From: Balamuthia mandrillaris
Lineage: Eukaryota > Discosea > Longamoebia > Balamuthiidae
DNA: 64,000 nucleotides
Reading direction: 5' to 3'
Assembly (NCBI GenBank): GCA_031835245.1
Contig: JAVKOQ010000183.1
Coordinates: 42,774-106,773 of the forward strand
Shown: piece after piece, positions 11,101 to 24,167 of the stretch
How the letters are laid out: the number at the start of each line of letters is the position of its first letter
Position numbering within the stretch: position 1 is the stretch's first letter
Made by a program: the position numbers and the translations under genes
The notes under the pieces: model-generated
Database searches by the model: none
Told to the model about the DNA's origin: nothing
What the model saw: only the letters and a program-made list of their open reading frames with translations

Positions 11101-14100
11101 AGGAAAACGGGGCATGTTCTGTTATAAGACTGATATTGTTTCAGATGAATGACCAAAAGAAGAAAATAGAAATTGAGCACTTACTCAGCGGTGTCATGGA
11201 TCTCATTTTGCAACTGCATAACCCATTTCATACATCCAGAGACTCGCCTTACAGTGATTTCAAGCCAGTTCATCCTTCCCTTCCGCATCGTTATCAAGCA
11301 ATTCCCTATGTGGTGCATTTGACGAAAAAACTTGTTCGTGATTTCACGCTAATTCGAGCAAATGATAATAAAGCAAGCCTACCCTGTAACCATGTAGTGG
11401 CTTCCGCGTTTTGGAAGATAAAACTCTCATTTGGGTGGGGTGAGATTGACTCGCAATTTAAAAATACACACTGGGCAAACTTTCATGACTGTCAGTATGA
11501 ATTGTTTTTTAAAAAAAGGAATCCGAGAATCATACCAAGTCCATGGCAGCCATAGCAATCAGAACGGTCGAGTCATTCTGGTCAGAACCTGCAGACCTCT
11601 GGATCCGCTCCAGTAGGCAGTTGGCGCTCAATCGGTAATAATGCATGCATAAATAGCTTGGTAGCGAGGCAAACCACAGCGCCCACACATGATATGCTAG
11701 CATTGATATGTGAGGCGAAAACTAGTATAACCAACAACGACGAAAGCAAAAATTAGTTTCTGTTTTTCTCGTCCTTCCATAACGTTGTTACTTGTTATTA
11801 TTTTTCTTCTTCTGTCTTTCTGCTACAAGCGTGCCCGTACCTTTTTCCTATCGCTCAAGTTCTTCAGTATTAAAAACATAAGCTGATAATCCTGTTCTGA
11901 AAACGCTAAAGAGACCGCTGGAATAGCAAGCATCATCTTTAATTGCTCTAACACGGCAATAGCCAGGTCTTTTTTGAAAGACGCCTTTGAAAACAAAAGG
12001 TTAATAAGGTTGAGTTTCCAATAAACATGTAGTCATACCAAAAGGTTTCCTTACCTCGTGCAGCGATTGGACGATCCGCCGCAGCTGATTAACAGCTGCC
12101 TCCGTCAATTCAGCTAAGCACACTGTTAACGCGTTCAGACAAATAGTTTGAATGCTAATGCTAGGCCATACACCAGTAGCCCCATCGCAGAAACAGGTAA
12201 TCATTTCTTCTTGCAAGCGAGTAGAATCTTTTGTAGGCTCATAGGCAATAAGAGCCATGAGAACAGCGTAACCTAACTCTATAATCGCAAGATTTTGGGA
12301 CTGTGAAATCTGGGACATTCAGAGTAGGAACGAGTGTTAGAACAAAAGTGTTAAACTTACTTCAAAACAGTTGCGTACATCATAATCACAACTTACCTCA
12401 GAGACCACACAAAAGCCCAAAGTTTTTGATTTTAATAGAGAACATAGGGTCTGGGCAAGAGCATTAGTGTCAACCGAGTACATAATGTAAAAGCTGTGCA
12501 ACATTTCTTCCAAGCCAGATAGAATCATTACAAAAATCTGGCAAGCAATGTGAGTCTCCCGACGGCTTTATGTATGGGGTTTAAAAAAAAAGACAAGCTT
12601 TACCTCGTATACTTGCTCGGTTTGTATGCAACTGTTCAACACATCAAGAAGCTTAGAAATGGGTATATAGCCAACCCGCATATGTGTTGCAGGCAGAGAG
12701 CCAGTGTTTTCAACAGTTGAGGAGGAATAACGCAGCGAATAAGTGTCGTTGGATTGTTTTCTTTTGCAGGTTAAAAAGGCACTCGTGTTTACGGTTGCTG
12801 TGCCTTCGCCTGAATGGAACTTGGGAGGCATAAAAAACTATTCTGTTTACAAAGGCGAGTGGCTTAAAGACTAACTAACCTCATCGTTGGACGCGTACGA
12901 GCCTAGCTGGATAAAATAGCGACTATCAGCACGAAGGTGAAGAAGGCAAGACAAAACCACGGCTCTGACGTATGGACTGGAATGAGAGCATAGCTTGAGA
13001 AGAGTGTGGTAGCAATGCAAGGTGTGCTTGAAAGGTGCACTACAAAACTTCTCGACAAAGACCGATACTAGGCATGAGGCGGCCTTGCGTCTTGTTAACT
13101 CATCTGATGATCTAGCGGTGCAAGGTAAGCTATGTTAAAATACCAGGATTAAGGAGTAAAAAGGGATAGAATGATGTACTCAGTAGCTGCTTCAATCCCA
13201 TCGATCAACTTGTAGAACATATTTCCTAGGCAATAAAAGCGTACCACAGTATGTTAGTTTCTTAATGTAGCTTACATCTCCATCTGCCGCCCAACAATTG
13301 ACCACATTTCTGTTGTGGAGGTGGGTACCTTGAAAACAACAGGCCATATGGGTCAACACATCTAAAATCCTGCATCGAAAAAAAAAAAACAAACAAACAA
13401 AACAAAACAACGATTAATGCGCCATAAAATGACACTTTAAAACTGAAATAAAAGTTCTAAAGTAAAACAATCAAACAAAAAGTATAGGATAGAAGAGTGC
13501 GTTCGGGAAGAAACTTGTGATAACGGAAAGGGTACTTATGGGCTACTATGGGTTCATAGCAAAGAATAGGACTGGACGGATCATCGGATAGATACGTATG
13601 CAAATTACCTAAAGGCAACGCAACCTGAATAATTTCCTCACCGTACACAAGTCGAAAAGAATCAAAGGCCTCTCGTAATACTTCCAAAACCTAAAAACGA
13701 AACTAGTTAGCGCTGGTTCATTTCTCAGTAATAAGACCTACCTTTAGTTGAATTTCTGCACGGCTCTCCTTTATCAATAACACCGCTATGGTTTGCTCTA
13801 ATTGCTTCAGCCATTCGTCATTGGCAGGCTGAATGAGTCCCACCTTTTCCTCGATGACACGCAGAACCACCTTCAGATCCAGATACTTGGAATTTGCTTG
13901 AAGCAAATCAAGAAGCTTTTCCACAGATCCCAAGTATTTGCCTTTCCTATAAAGTTCTACAGAAAGCTTTGTAAGAATAATAATAAACAAAAAGTTTTGC
14001 TTGATGCTAGCGACCATCAATGGTGGATAAAGTGTCGCGGAGTACAGGGAAGAAGGAATACTGTTCGTTGGCAACATGTGCATAGAGAAAGTTATCCATC

Positions 14101-16140
14101 CTTTGAATGATCCGAAGAACGTAGTCCCACTCTCCTTGCATCGTGGGACCATATCTAAACAATCATTAGTTATTTTAGACGACAATCAAACATAAGCTAA
14201 TGAACGAACGCATATAAAACATAGTTACTTTCTGACGAGACGACGAATGGACAAAGCGACTTCATATGCCACAATGTCATGGTTGGTATCAAGCACGTTG
14301 AGAATATGCGGGAGAATCATGGTCGGAGAGACATGAAGGGCAGCGATTTTATGGCTACCCCAACAGGCCATGCCTAAAGCAAAAAATATCGATCGTCAGT
14401 GAGAACAAGATAGGTTATGAGAGGAAACGTACACAAGAAGAAGACGGCCCCACGCAGTAAGTTCACTGTAAATTTATTGGCCGGATCTGACAAAATATGA
14501 CAGAGGGCCCGAATGCCTTGGTGCCCGCTGTGGCTCTTGAGAATATTGGTCATCGTAGACCAGCTTGATTGACAACACTTCTCTATGTTAAGGCTGCGGC
14601 AGAGGGCCGATACGACCGCTCTTAGCGCTGCTGGCGGAATATTGTCATAGCGGACCTGTTCATAGCGCACAAAGTGAGCAAATAACTGGGATCGACTAAA
14701 GGTATGACGATGCTAGAGTATCGTACAATCACATCAAAAAAGTGCAAGCAGGATTCCACGAGTTGGATCTGTACAGTTGAGTCGGAGGTTTTGCACACTT
14801 GTTTGATTAATTCCGTTTTCAAGTCTTCTTCAATAAGTTGGCTGTTATATTTGTGAGCTTGGCTAGCAAAGTTGATTACATCCACCTTTTGTTCTGGCTT
14901 CAGGGAAACGCTTCCCGATAGCCAGGAGAGAAGCAACAACTCCAACGATTTCTATGCAAAGCATAAGTGAGCATCGGAACAATACAAGTGTTACCAAATT
15001 ATTATGGTCGGCTTGAATATTGCAACAGTACCTGAAAAGGGTGAATGTCCTGCCCAACCTTGGTGAGGAGTAGTAAGGCCTGGAATGTAAACGCGAAGTC
15101 ACCGGGGTGCGTTTGAATTATACGGAAGAACTCTGAAAGAGAGGTGTTCGGTTAATGTTGTACGAACCAGTGTTTCCCTCTCTTTCTCTCTTCTCCTCCC
15201 TCCCTCTCCCATTCAACGAGAATCTCCACTCACTCCTTTGCTCACTTCTTGTTCACTCAGTTTAATACAAACCGATTCTCAAGGAACCTAAACGGTAGTA
15301 CTGGCCTTCAATGAGGGCGCACATGATGCGAAAGCCGAAGGCCCTGACCTCAGGAGGATGGTTCTCTAGCACCAGATCTCTGACCATAGACCACAAGGTG
15401 ATAACATTCTCAATGCTAGCAGTAAAAAACAAAAGGTGAATTGGGAGGAAGCGTTGGAGGAATGGAGGAGAAAGGGAGACAGGAGTATTGGCCACGTACG
15501 TGTAGCTGCGGACGAAGTCACAGAGTTCATTGACGAACTTGAGACGGGTTTGGAGGGGGTTGCTGTGGTGGATTCTACGCAGGGATTCCTTGAGTAGGAA
15601 CTCGTGAGAGGGTCCTTCCTCCAATCTTGTATTCGGTGGATCCGATATAGAACTTGCTGTCTTGGGTTTGGTTCTTTGGGGTTGAAAAGCTTGCATCCAC
15701 GGTCGATCGTCGCTAGAGTTGCGGTGACCCCTGCCAGCAAACTGCTCACTTCCTACCGGATCTGAAGAAAAACCAGAGACCTCCCAAACTAACCTCCGTA
15801 GTCTCTTTAGTACGTTGCTTGGGGAACGTTGTGAAAGGTGACCACCAGGCAAAGACAAGGGGATCCCTCCACTTGCCTGGCTGCTAACCGCGTTTCCTCC
15901 CGCGTTGCTCACTGAGCTTTCATTACTAATGCTCGTGGAGAAGGTAGAGGAGGAGGAGGAGGAGGAGGAGGAGGAGGAGGAGGAAGAGGCAGAAGAAGAT
16001 ACAGAGGTGGTGGGCGTGAAAGAATATTGCTCGACGAGGGAACTGTTGATTGAGACCAAATGCGGTGTGAGCGACGCCTCAACCTCGGTTTCGGGGGCAA
16101 CGGCTTCTGGCCCAAGAGCAGAAGGAGGATGCCCGCTCAT
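8100..16140 (-). CDS. TSC2: Tuberin (TSC2), GTPase-activating protein for Rheb
   Basis: This is a many-exon gene. The N-terminal exon (from ATG 16140) has a Ser-rich leader with a (TCC)n serine tract, then alpha-solenoid exons that track human tuberin segment by segment. Examples are HSGHQGIRALCHILSD with LLRGAVFF (14.5 kb), LIAYEPTKDSTRLQEEMITC (12.2 kb), AYHVWALWFA (11.7 kb) and WLEITVRRVSGCMKWVMQL (11.2 kb). A Ser/Lys-rich linker fills about 11.1-9.1 kb. The C-terminal Rap/Rheb-GAP domain follows: HPSFVFSQLRNIPF, GVVYVGHGQTTEDEILGN, YSGGLD, VMFHVATLIP, KKRHIGNDNVHIIFNDSGES, GQFNFVHIIL, and LEERLRQIKRINERFKE at the end. The asparagine of the GND segment aligns with the catalytic Asn thumb of tuberin, so GAP activity is expected. 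TSC2 works with TSC1 to restrain TORC1. Exon edges in the middle are approximate. Confidence 0.93.
15944..15990. repeat. (GAG)n coding trinucleotide repeat in TSC2
   Basis: A GGA/GAG array on the plus strand reads TCC on the TSC2 strand and encodes an uninterrupted serine run in the N-terminal region. Length polymorphism would change only the serine count. Confidence 0.85.
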
Positions 16141-16543
16141 GGTGCTGCTTGCTGTGGTGTGGCGGTCTTGTTCAAGACCAGCAGCACCAAGATCGCGGGC
16201 AGTCCTGATGGGTGCTCCCTCTCAGGTGAGTGGTGGCTAATCTCGTGTCGACACATGTTAATTCGACACGAATTCCACAGAGCAGCCGACTTTAATGCCA
16301 ACAACCAACAACCCCAGCGGTTGGCCCGTCAGGGGTTGGGTGCAGACCCCCCCCAACCCCTTTTGTGTTTTGACCTGCCGCTCTAACTGCCGATGTACTT
16401 TTGGGTTTTTGTTTTGAAATATTATTTCAAGTGTTTTCCCATGGGAAGATCATCGTTCCAGGTGTGGTATTGTTTGTGGTGGTGGTGGTGGCTGTTGCTG
16501 CGGTGTTTGCCAAGTACTAGGCAAGAACTGGATGCAGCTATTC

Positions 16544-17982
16544 TTAGCTGGAGGGAGGGTCGTTGATCGGGAGGTAGAGTCCTTCGTCTTCCTGCTTTAA
16601 GCGAATGAAGGAAGCGATCAAGGGCACCAACACCAAACAAACCAGCATCATAACTAGGGGAAGCAGCGATACCACCAGCAAAAGGGGAAACTGCGGGTTG
16701 CCAATGAAAAAAAACACTAAGGCCATCTCCGTGATTAGCGTCAACGATTGCAACACCTCCACCAAAAAGCTTGCATAAGTTGCGCAGGGCATTACCAGGC
16801 AAACGAAGAAGAGATAGCCGCATTGAAGTGCGAGCAAAGCTATGATAGCCCACAAAGGCAATGCTGACAACGGTAAACAAAACCTAGGGTGAAGAAGAAC
16901 GCGGAAGAATTGTTGGTTTGTTGATGCTAGGTAGGCAAAGAGATCCCGTACCGCGTAGTGAAGCTGGATGAGACCAAAGCGATGAGCGAAAAAACCTCTT
17001 AAGCCTGTCTTGTAGCGGAGTGTTGCCTTCCTTAAGGCAAGCTTTGCACTCTTGCTGCTGGGCGCAATAACTGTTGCTCACATTCAGGTACCAACTATCT
17101 TTGTAGTACACAAGGTCCACCGCAGGCTCCTGGCCTGCATTGGTGTACACATCCCTGACGAAGCGCAGGTCAAGCGATGAGAAGGGTATGTTGTCGCCCT
17201 GCTTTGGGACTTGGCTCTCTGTCAAGTACACCGCCACAAAAAAGATGTCATAAGGCAGCGAGATGTTGAGCATATCCTACCGCACAGAGAAAGAAAGAGA
17301 GAAGGTTAGCTTCTTCTGTGCGTCCGTAGTGAGAGATCACTTGCAATACGAACACTAGGATTACGGTCGCCTGCCCAACTAGTGATGGCTGTAGGGACGA
17401 CGGTGCTGTCGGCCTTGCTCAGAAGGAACTTAATGTCCCATTTCTTCGGATTGTCCAACACATTCAACAGAAGTGTTTTCCCAGATGCTAGAAGCCAAAA
17501 ATGAGATAGCAGTGGTAACAAATACGTGGATGGTCAGTGCTGGACGGAAAACAAAAGCCGAATAAGGAGCAAGAGGAGTGGCAGGCAGTAACTTACTGGA
17601 GTTGGAATACAGCGAGAATCCACGCCAGTCTTCCACGCGTACCACAAACGCTCCACCGTTGTTTTGAGCCGGGCGGTTGGTGTAGGCAGTTAGTTGTAGC
17701 GTCATGTTGGGCAGTTACATTGAGGCCCGTCCCAAGCACCTGCGGAATGGTGAGGCTGCCTCCTTGGGCTCCCACGGAACTCACCAACCAAGCGCGCACG
17801 TAATCATAGTCCACGTTGTCCACTCTTTGAAAGACCACCTCCCACACCAGCTGGTTGAGGTGGTTGACAAAACGGAAGAGCGGAGTAGCAGAGTCCACCT
17901 GGATGGCATGAGCACTATGAATGGTGTCCCCCAAGAACAGCAAAAGTATTGTGGCAACCAGCCATGGGGACGGTGACCTCAT
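16544..17982 (-). CDS. putative secretory-pathway multi-pass membrane protein, unknown function
   Basis: I do not recognise a family. The first exon starts MRSPSPWLVATILLLFLGD, a clear signal peptide probably cleaved after HSAHA, followed by a beta-rich luminal part. Later exons carry GGAFVVRVEDWRGFSLYSNS, SGKTLLLNVLDNPKKWD (17.45 kb) and LNISLPYDIFFVAVYLTES (17.27 kb), with several Asn-x-Ser/Thr sites and a cysteine cluster (CAQQQECKAC). The last exon (about 16.87-16.54 kb) holds three or four hydrophobic helices and ends LKQEDEGLYLPINDPPSS. Near 17.70 kb the frame of the signal-peptide exon and that of the next coding block do not join by any splice site I can find, and the last junction is uncertain. 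It is therefore either mis-sequenced, uses a non-consensus intron, or is a broken gene. It is head-to-head with the gene at 18180. Confidence 0.55.
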
Positions 17983-18179
17983 GATTGCGGCAGGGCGTGC
18001 AAGACGGTGTTGTTTGACGGCAAGCCCGGAGAAAGCATAACAGGAAAAAGAAAAAGCAGAACAAAAAGAATTACTTTCTTTTCCTCATTGCTGTATCATA
18101 ATACATTACTTTTGGAATGTGTCTTTCTTTTTCGAATTTGCCGTAGACCTTTAGTTAACTCTTCCTGTGCACAAGAAAC
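17983..18179. promoter_or_regulatory. bidirectional promoter gap
   Basis: Only 197 bp separate the start codons of two divergent genes for signal-peptide proteins, so both promoters must lie here or overlap the first exons. The right half is T-rich (about 18060-18140). No specific factor site is evident. Confidence 0.45.
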
Positions 18180-18593
18180 ATGGCCAACCTTTGGCTGCTA
18201 GCATGCTCGGTCCTGCTTGGTTTCTTGCTTTTCGGAGATGCGGTGGCGGAGAGGCAAGAAGCTGACTATTTGACTGTGTCGGTAATCAATACCAACAACT
18301 CCCCATATTACAGCGGGTTCCTGTTGTTTGTGGACGAAGCTGGTAGTGGTAGCCCCTATGCTCCTCTGCAGAACACGGTCTTGTATGCCATCCCTGTGCT
18401 ACCTCCGAACCTGCGTATCGCTTTCCGGCTCAGCAAAAACCAATGGTTGCTCAGCTTTGAGGACGTATTGTGGGAGCACACAGGGCCAATCCAACCTGGA
18501 GAAGTTCGACGAAAAAGTGCCTTCAGCAGTACTACTAACCGGACGGAGTGGGAGCTTTCCTCAAATTACGTTTTTATCCCATCAGGTACTGCT

Positions 18594-18641
<48 letters not shown>

Positions 18642-19064
18642 CTCCTCCCCCTCCTCCTCCTCCTCCTCCTCCTCTCTCTCTCTCTCTCTTTATGGCCATT
18701 TCCTAATTTATTTTAAGGCTCTGAAGGTGAAATTTTAACGGCCAAAGTTCCAAAAACTGTTAACCATTACTCGCCTTCATATTGCTGCGTGTCTAATGAC
18801 TCTCCAAACACATTGGCCTACATAACATGTGTGCCATGTGAAAGAGGAAGCCAAGCCAAGATTCCCTTGGCTTTAAAGACTTTAGCCATAGTGTATTGTG
18901 GAGCTCCTGATAACATAATTCCTGGTCATTTTTATGAGCAAGAGGTTGGCCGTTGTGGCAGTTGGAGTGAACCGTATTATATTAGTCTAGATCCAATGTC
19001 TTCTTATTCTTCACTTCTTATCACAGCTGTCAATGATATAGATTTCACTATTGCTTGGAATTGA
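18180..19064 (+). CDS. secreted protein of unknown function
   Basis: Two exons (18180-18585 and 18718-19064) close in frame to 250 residues. The start is MANLWLLACSVLLGFLLFGDA, a strong signal peptide with a likely cut near AVA-E. No transmembrane helix follows, so the product is probably secreted or luminal. The mature part has Asn-glycosylation sites and a cysteine-rich second exon (YCCVSND, CVPCERGSQ, VYCGAPD, GRCGSWSEP) suggesting disulfides. It shows no family I recognise. The intron is mostly a (CT)n plus (CTC)n array beginning about 12 bp after the donor. The second exon is more AT-rich than the first and borders the transposon island. The gene is divergent from the membrane-protein gene 197 bp upstream and may share its control. 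Confidence 0.7.
18598..18690 (+). repeat. intronic (CT)n/(CTC)n array
   Basis: Pure CT dinucleotides, then CTC triplets, then CT again fill most of the intron of the secreted-protein gene. The pyrimidine strand is the coding strand, as with the other intronic arrays in this window. Confidence 0.9.
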
Positions 19065-20089
19065 ATGAAACATTTCTTCTCTTTTCTTTAGTTTTCTTAT
19101 GTTTCTTTTTGCTCCCTTTTCAACATACTGTGTTATTAATTTGAACAAAGCTGACCTGTTCATTGTAATTATAATGGGAAATAAGTTATTGAATCTCAAC
19201 TTGCACTTTGCGGCCTGTGATCCTCATTCTGAGTTAAATAATATCTATATATTCACTATTTGTCCCAAGGTGAAAAGCAGCAATAGAGGAAAAAACAACC
19301 AGTTCATAACACAGTTTGTGCTACTGTATTCAAGTCAACAATATCTCTTAATACTTTCATTATCAGCCTGACGAGTTACCAGAATCTGTTAATTCCTTCT
19401 AGTACATAGTGTAAATTTGAGAAAAACCAACAAACCTGCCTTCATTTATGACTTGCTTCTTTGTCTTGTTATACCACTTTCCCATAATACCTATCCCTAT
19501 CTCTCCTTGTATATATATTTCTTTCTTTTATTCTATCAAAGGTCTTTTCCCTGCACACAATGAGTTGGTATCTGTTGGATTGTTTTCTCACCAGCCTAAT
19601 CACAGCTTCTTTACACAAAAGAAGAGGACAGCATCATTGATCTGCATCTCTTTACTGAGTGTATAGCCTTCGCTTGTTTAGCACAAAAGTGTCAATATCT
19701 TGCTTTTTCTTTCCATTTATTCTAGTCAGTGAAAAAGAAAGCACAATTCAACACCTTAATGCTTTAATAGTAAACCTGTTAGAAGACAATAATATTCAAC
19801 ATAGATTGGCCTTTTAACAACATTTTAAATCATCTTCTTTTCCTCTTTTTCCAAATTTTCTACTATTAAGTCAGCCTTATCCAAGCATGCTTATTAAGCA
19901 TCACAATAAAGAGAAAAATGAAAAAGTAAAATAAAAAAGAAAGTGATAATAGGATGATTTTCTTAAATAAAAAATAATATTATTTCTGAAATTTATTCTT
20001 TTACAAAATGATGAAAGAGGAATTGAACAATATTTATTAATAATTTCAACTTTCTTTCTCTGTTATTAGACTTGTTTCATATGGCCCTT
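19065..20089. other. AT-rich gene-free edge of the transposon island
   Basis: About 1 kb of AT-rich sequence with T- and A-runs and no convincing coding potential in any frame. It may hold the decayed reverse-transcriptase end of the neighbouring copia fragment, but I could not recognise any motif. Confidence 0.5.
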
Positions 20090-21640
20090 GTGGGTAACAA
20101 ATTATCCTCATAGCCAGCATTAATGCTTCACCCCACAACTTTGATAAGGCTCCAGAGTGATGCAGCATGCACCTGACTCTGTCCATGAGTGTCCTGTTCA
20201 TGTGCTCAGCCACTCTATTCTGCTCTGGAGTGTATGGAATTGATCATTCCAATGATGCTCCTCTCTTTTGAAGGCTTTTCACTACCCTGGTGTTGATGTA
20301 TTCCCCTCCTGCATCAGTGTAAAGTCGCTTGACTTTGTTTCCCACTTTGGATTTGGTTTCTTCCATTCATTCTAGTAATGCTTCTCCAAGTTCGTCTTTA
20401 GTCTTTAGTAAAGAAACCCAGACTTTTAGCGTTTTGTTATCCACAAACATACATAAGTAATGTTTGTTCAAGTAGGAGGGAATGTGAATGCTACAAACAT
20501 TGGAGTGCACCAGCCCAAGTTTACCATGACAAAGATCTTTGAAAAGTGCTGAGGATAAAGGCTTACAGCTCATCTTCCTTTTCATGCAGCCTTCATATAG
20601 CCCTTTTATACCACTTTCTATGATCTCTTCCATATGGTCAACAATTTTCGGAAGTTCATGGACTGTCTTCCTCGCAAAATGGCCTAAACATTGATGCCGA
20701 TGCTTGACAGCCTGCTTCTTCTTAACCACAATAAATGCTCCTTCCTCGGATAGACAAGAAGTCTCACACTGCAGGACATATACTCTGCGTTCCAACTGAG
20801 CCACTCCAATGATTTCCTCTGCTTGATGAATATTGACTTCAGTTCCTTCAAACTCCATTATGCACCCTCTCTGTCAACACTTTGCCAGACACCAGATTTC
20901 TGCATAGCTCTGGGATGTAAAGGGTATCTCAGGAACACTGTCTTCTTCGTTTTGCTGTTCACAGTCATGTTGATGTAAACATTGCCTATGCCCTTCACAG
21001 CTGCCATCTGCAGTAAGGATGAACAGTCCTCTCACCACTCTAAGCAAAGACAACAACTGTATGTCATATACTGTGATGCTCTGGTGTCAAGAATCCACCT
21101 CAACCTTTTGCTTCTTTACTCAAAAGTGGTAGCAACTAGGTCTAGCAAGTCATCATTGTCAGATGACTTCTTTTTGTCTTTCTTGCCTTTCTTCTTTGTT
21201 GCTTTTGGGCAATCTTGTTGAAGGTGTCCCGCTTTTCCACACTTCCAACAACACTTCTTCTTTCTCTCCTCTTCTTCCTTCTTTGGCTTCCATTTCCAAC
21301 GTTTTTCTTGCGCTGATAATGCCAATCAGTTGGCTGACTTTTTATCTCTGACTCTTTCTTCTTGAATTCTTCCCAGGTTTTCTCTTGTGACAGGAGATTG
21401 TCTATTATCATAACAAAACTCAGCCAAGAGGTCAGAAGATTGTTGGGCACCATTTCAATGGCTTCCTTTTTAGAGAGAACTCTATCTACGCTTCTATACT
21501 GTGTCAGCAGCAGCTCGAACTTCAAAAGATATTCGTTCATCCACCCCTGATCAGGTGAAGTTGACTCATCTTCCATCATAGCAAGGTTTGCTCTTTCTCC
21601 ACTTCCTGTCATAGCCACACTTTGGCAAGAGATTATAGGA
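20090..21640 (-). mobile_element. decayed Ty1/copia retrotransposon (gag, protease, integrase part)
   Basis: Read on the minus strand, the order is copia-type. A gag segment (near 21.6-21.3 kb) comes first, then a CCHC knuckle (CWKCGKAGHLQQDCPK, about 21.25 kb). A protease motif reads WILDTRASQYMT where active copies have D-S/T-G-A, so the glycine is lost. A GAG-pre-integrase patch (HQCLGHFARKTVHELPK) and integrase core (LVHSNVCSIHIP, WVSLLKTKDE) follow, then YTPEQNRVAEHMNRTL at about 20.2 kb. Frame changes and stops interrupt it, and I found no reverse transcriptase or RNase H. It is a dead, 3'-truncated copy. Its LTRs were not identified. Confidence 0.8.
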
Positions 21641-23289
21641 CCTGTAAGCCCATAACCTGTTGCATGGTGGATGTAATCAGTGAATTAAGGTTTGAATGTA
21701 TAAGTAAGTAATGTGTATCTATTTATAAAAGAGTATCAAGAGTGTTGGTATAAATAGTGGAGGTAAGACAGGTTAGAAGGAACCTGGAACAGATGACTAG
21801 ATGAAAGACAAGTTTGATGTCTGTCTGTTCTACCAATAGAGAGGTAGGTGAATCTGTCATTTCAATCATCTGACATGTCATGTCAACATACCCCAACACT
21901 TTTGAGCTCTATTGCATTTCACTTGACAGCAGCTTTGTTGCACAGTTTTTTATGATCATCTTTCTGACTGGTTTTTCCTCTTGATTGTCAACACTCCAGA
22001 TTCTAAAGTGATCTTCCCACAGATTGTTTCTTCCTCAGCATTGTATACAGGGCACATACTGTCCTCTTCAGATTGCTGAATGGCTCTCCACTTTTTTCCA
22101 ATGGGCAGTCCACTACAACAAATAGCATTCATTATTCATTTGTTCTTTCCTTGGGTTGGTAATCACTAAGCTCTGTTGTGTTCAACCAAACATCTTCCAT
22201 TGGTCAAAAAGTTATACTATAGTCATGCTTTTGTTCCTTTTTCTCCTTCAGCTATATACTCCGCCTTGGCTACTCAGGTTTAGGCCCTCATCCTCTAGGC
22301 TTTCTTTTCAATGTCATAACCCAGTCTTGGTTTGTGCCAGTCCCTCTCTCTCTCGGGACACTCACAAAGGAGAGAAAAGATTAAGGTGGTTCTTGGTTTG
22401 CTCTTATTAGAAAAACCTGCTTCATGTGTACAATTTCTCTTTTTAATTCTGAAATTCTCTCCTTTTTCCCTGTTTTCCCTCCTCGTTGGGTAACACAATA
22501 CTTTACAATAACAAGACCCGAACTTAATTTACTAAAAGTGAAGAGTACAAGTGATAGTAAAGTATCTTGTGTTTTGTTGTAAGTTGTCCTGAGAGGAAAA
22601 AGAAGAAGAAGCAAGGAGAGGCAGTATTTAAGCTAGAACAATTATCCAAAAAAGAAGAACAGAGAATATCAGCATAAAAGGGCAGAGAGAGAAAACAACA
22701 AGAAAGGAGAAGTTCAAGAAAGGAGAAGTTGGACACCGAGAGGTTTCCTCAGGTCGACAGGCATGAGGGAGAGGTCGACAGGAAGAGAAGAGGGGCTATT
22801 ATGTTGGAGTTTTCCAACAGATTGGCTGGTTGACATTCTCCTATTGATCAGACCAAGATCGTGCAGCATGATGACATCAACATCACTTGTCTTTTCACTT
22901 CCCTTACACCTTCTTTCTTCTCACCTTCCTCTTCTCTTGCTTGGCTTATTGCTTCAATTAGCTCAAAGTGGCCATCTTGCCTCTCAGCATGACGAATTAC
23001 TGCTTGCCTTTCTAGCTCACAGTAGGCCTTGATGGTCAATTAGTCCAATTCTGCTCTACATATCCCTGCCACAGTCCTCTGAAGACAGCCCTGAGATATA
23101 TCTTGAGATAGAGAGGAGAGCAAGAAGGCATGGCAGGGCACTTGGATCTTGACACAGAGTTCTTTCCAGCAAAGCAGGTCCAGAGATGGCAGAACTACTG
23201 AAGGTATGAAATAAAGCAAAACAAGAAAAGCAGGAAGTGTTTTTGTATGATGAGGTCCAGGCAATGCAAATCTTCTGTGAAGAATCTAC
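21641..23289. other. repeat-derived gene-free stretch
   Basis: There is no supported gene. About 22300-22420 is an inverted relative of 34530-34635: on the minus strand it reads TCTAATAAGAGCAAACCAAG, then a block ending near TGGGTTATGACAT. Near 23040-23100 the minus strand encodes QRTVAGICRAELD followed by a stop, matching the QRTVAGVCGAELN end of a LINE segment at 30.9 kb. The rest is degenerate purine- or pyrimidine-rich DNA. Confidence 0.55.
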
Positions 23290-23560
23290 TGTGTCATACT
23301 ATGCAGCCATTGTCAGCCAGTCAAAAAAAACGAATAAAAGAGCAAAAAGTAAGGAGCTGTGCCATATGACACAGCCAGTGCCAGACAGGCAAAAGGCAAG
23401 AGGAAGAAGCTACACTGTATGACACAGTGGAGAGAAAAAGGAAAAAAGGGTGAAAGGAAGGTGCTGTAATGCAGTCAATACCAGGCAGTCAAAAAAAATG
23501 AGCAACAGGGAAGATGTAGTGCCATATGAAGCAGCTAGTGCTGCCCAGGACGACTACTTT
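23290..23560 (-). repeat. palindromic-core minisatellite, cluster 1
   Basis: About five degenerate units spaced roughly 50-65 bp carry versions of TGTGCCATATGACACA, a near-palindrome. Between cores are A-rich spacers (GTCAAAAAAAA). Relative to the 28.6-kb cluster the units are inverted, since the T-rich spacer lies on the minus strand. I see no coding capacity. Confidence 0.7.
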
Positions 23561-24167
23561 GGTGTTCTTGGTAGCATATCATCCATCAAGCCCTTGAATC
23601 CTTTGACACAGTTACTTCACCATGAATTCTTCAAACTTTGACATTGCCTTGCTGCAACAATAACAAAGGAAGAAGTGTGATTCTTCTGTGAGTGTGTGCT
23701 GTTGAAAAATAGTTTAATGGTTCAGTCCTTATGATTATAGGTCTCATTGGAAACATGTATTATTTCCATTAAAATTTCCTCAATTGGCAGTAAAATTGAT
23801 AGAAAGTTATTGTTAAACCTAAGAAAAAATTAAGAAAGAAACAAAAAGAGGATTGAAGTTAAATGTATTTTGTTAGAAAGGGAAAGAAACAAGTACATTT
23901 GTGTATGTTCTTTGCTTTGTTGTTAAGGGAGAGAATTTATAGTTGAGAAGCAAACCAAGGAAGGAAAGAGACTAAAATGAAGAGTGGTTTTTTAGTTTCT
24001 TTGTTCTGAAGTTCCAACATAAGATTGTCAATAGAAAAGAAGTGAGAAAAAAAATAAAAAAAGTGTTGACTGTGTTGACAGTTGCCAATATTACTAATTG
24101 ACCTGAGCTTTGCTGCCTAAAGAATGTGTTAAGTCCATGCTCCACATTGAAAACATACTAAAAATCA
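23561..24167. other. AT-rich gene-free stretch
   Basis: A/T-rich DNA with no domain, RNA gene or recognised repeat. It ends at the solo LTR at 24168. Confidence 0.4.

Noticed and set aside
11136-11555. Plus-strand 139-codon frame
   Set aside because: The opposite strand here encodes TSC2 exons (WLEITVRRVSGCMKWVMQL), so this frame is a shadow.
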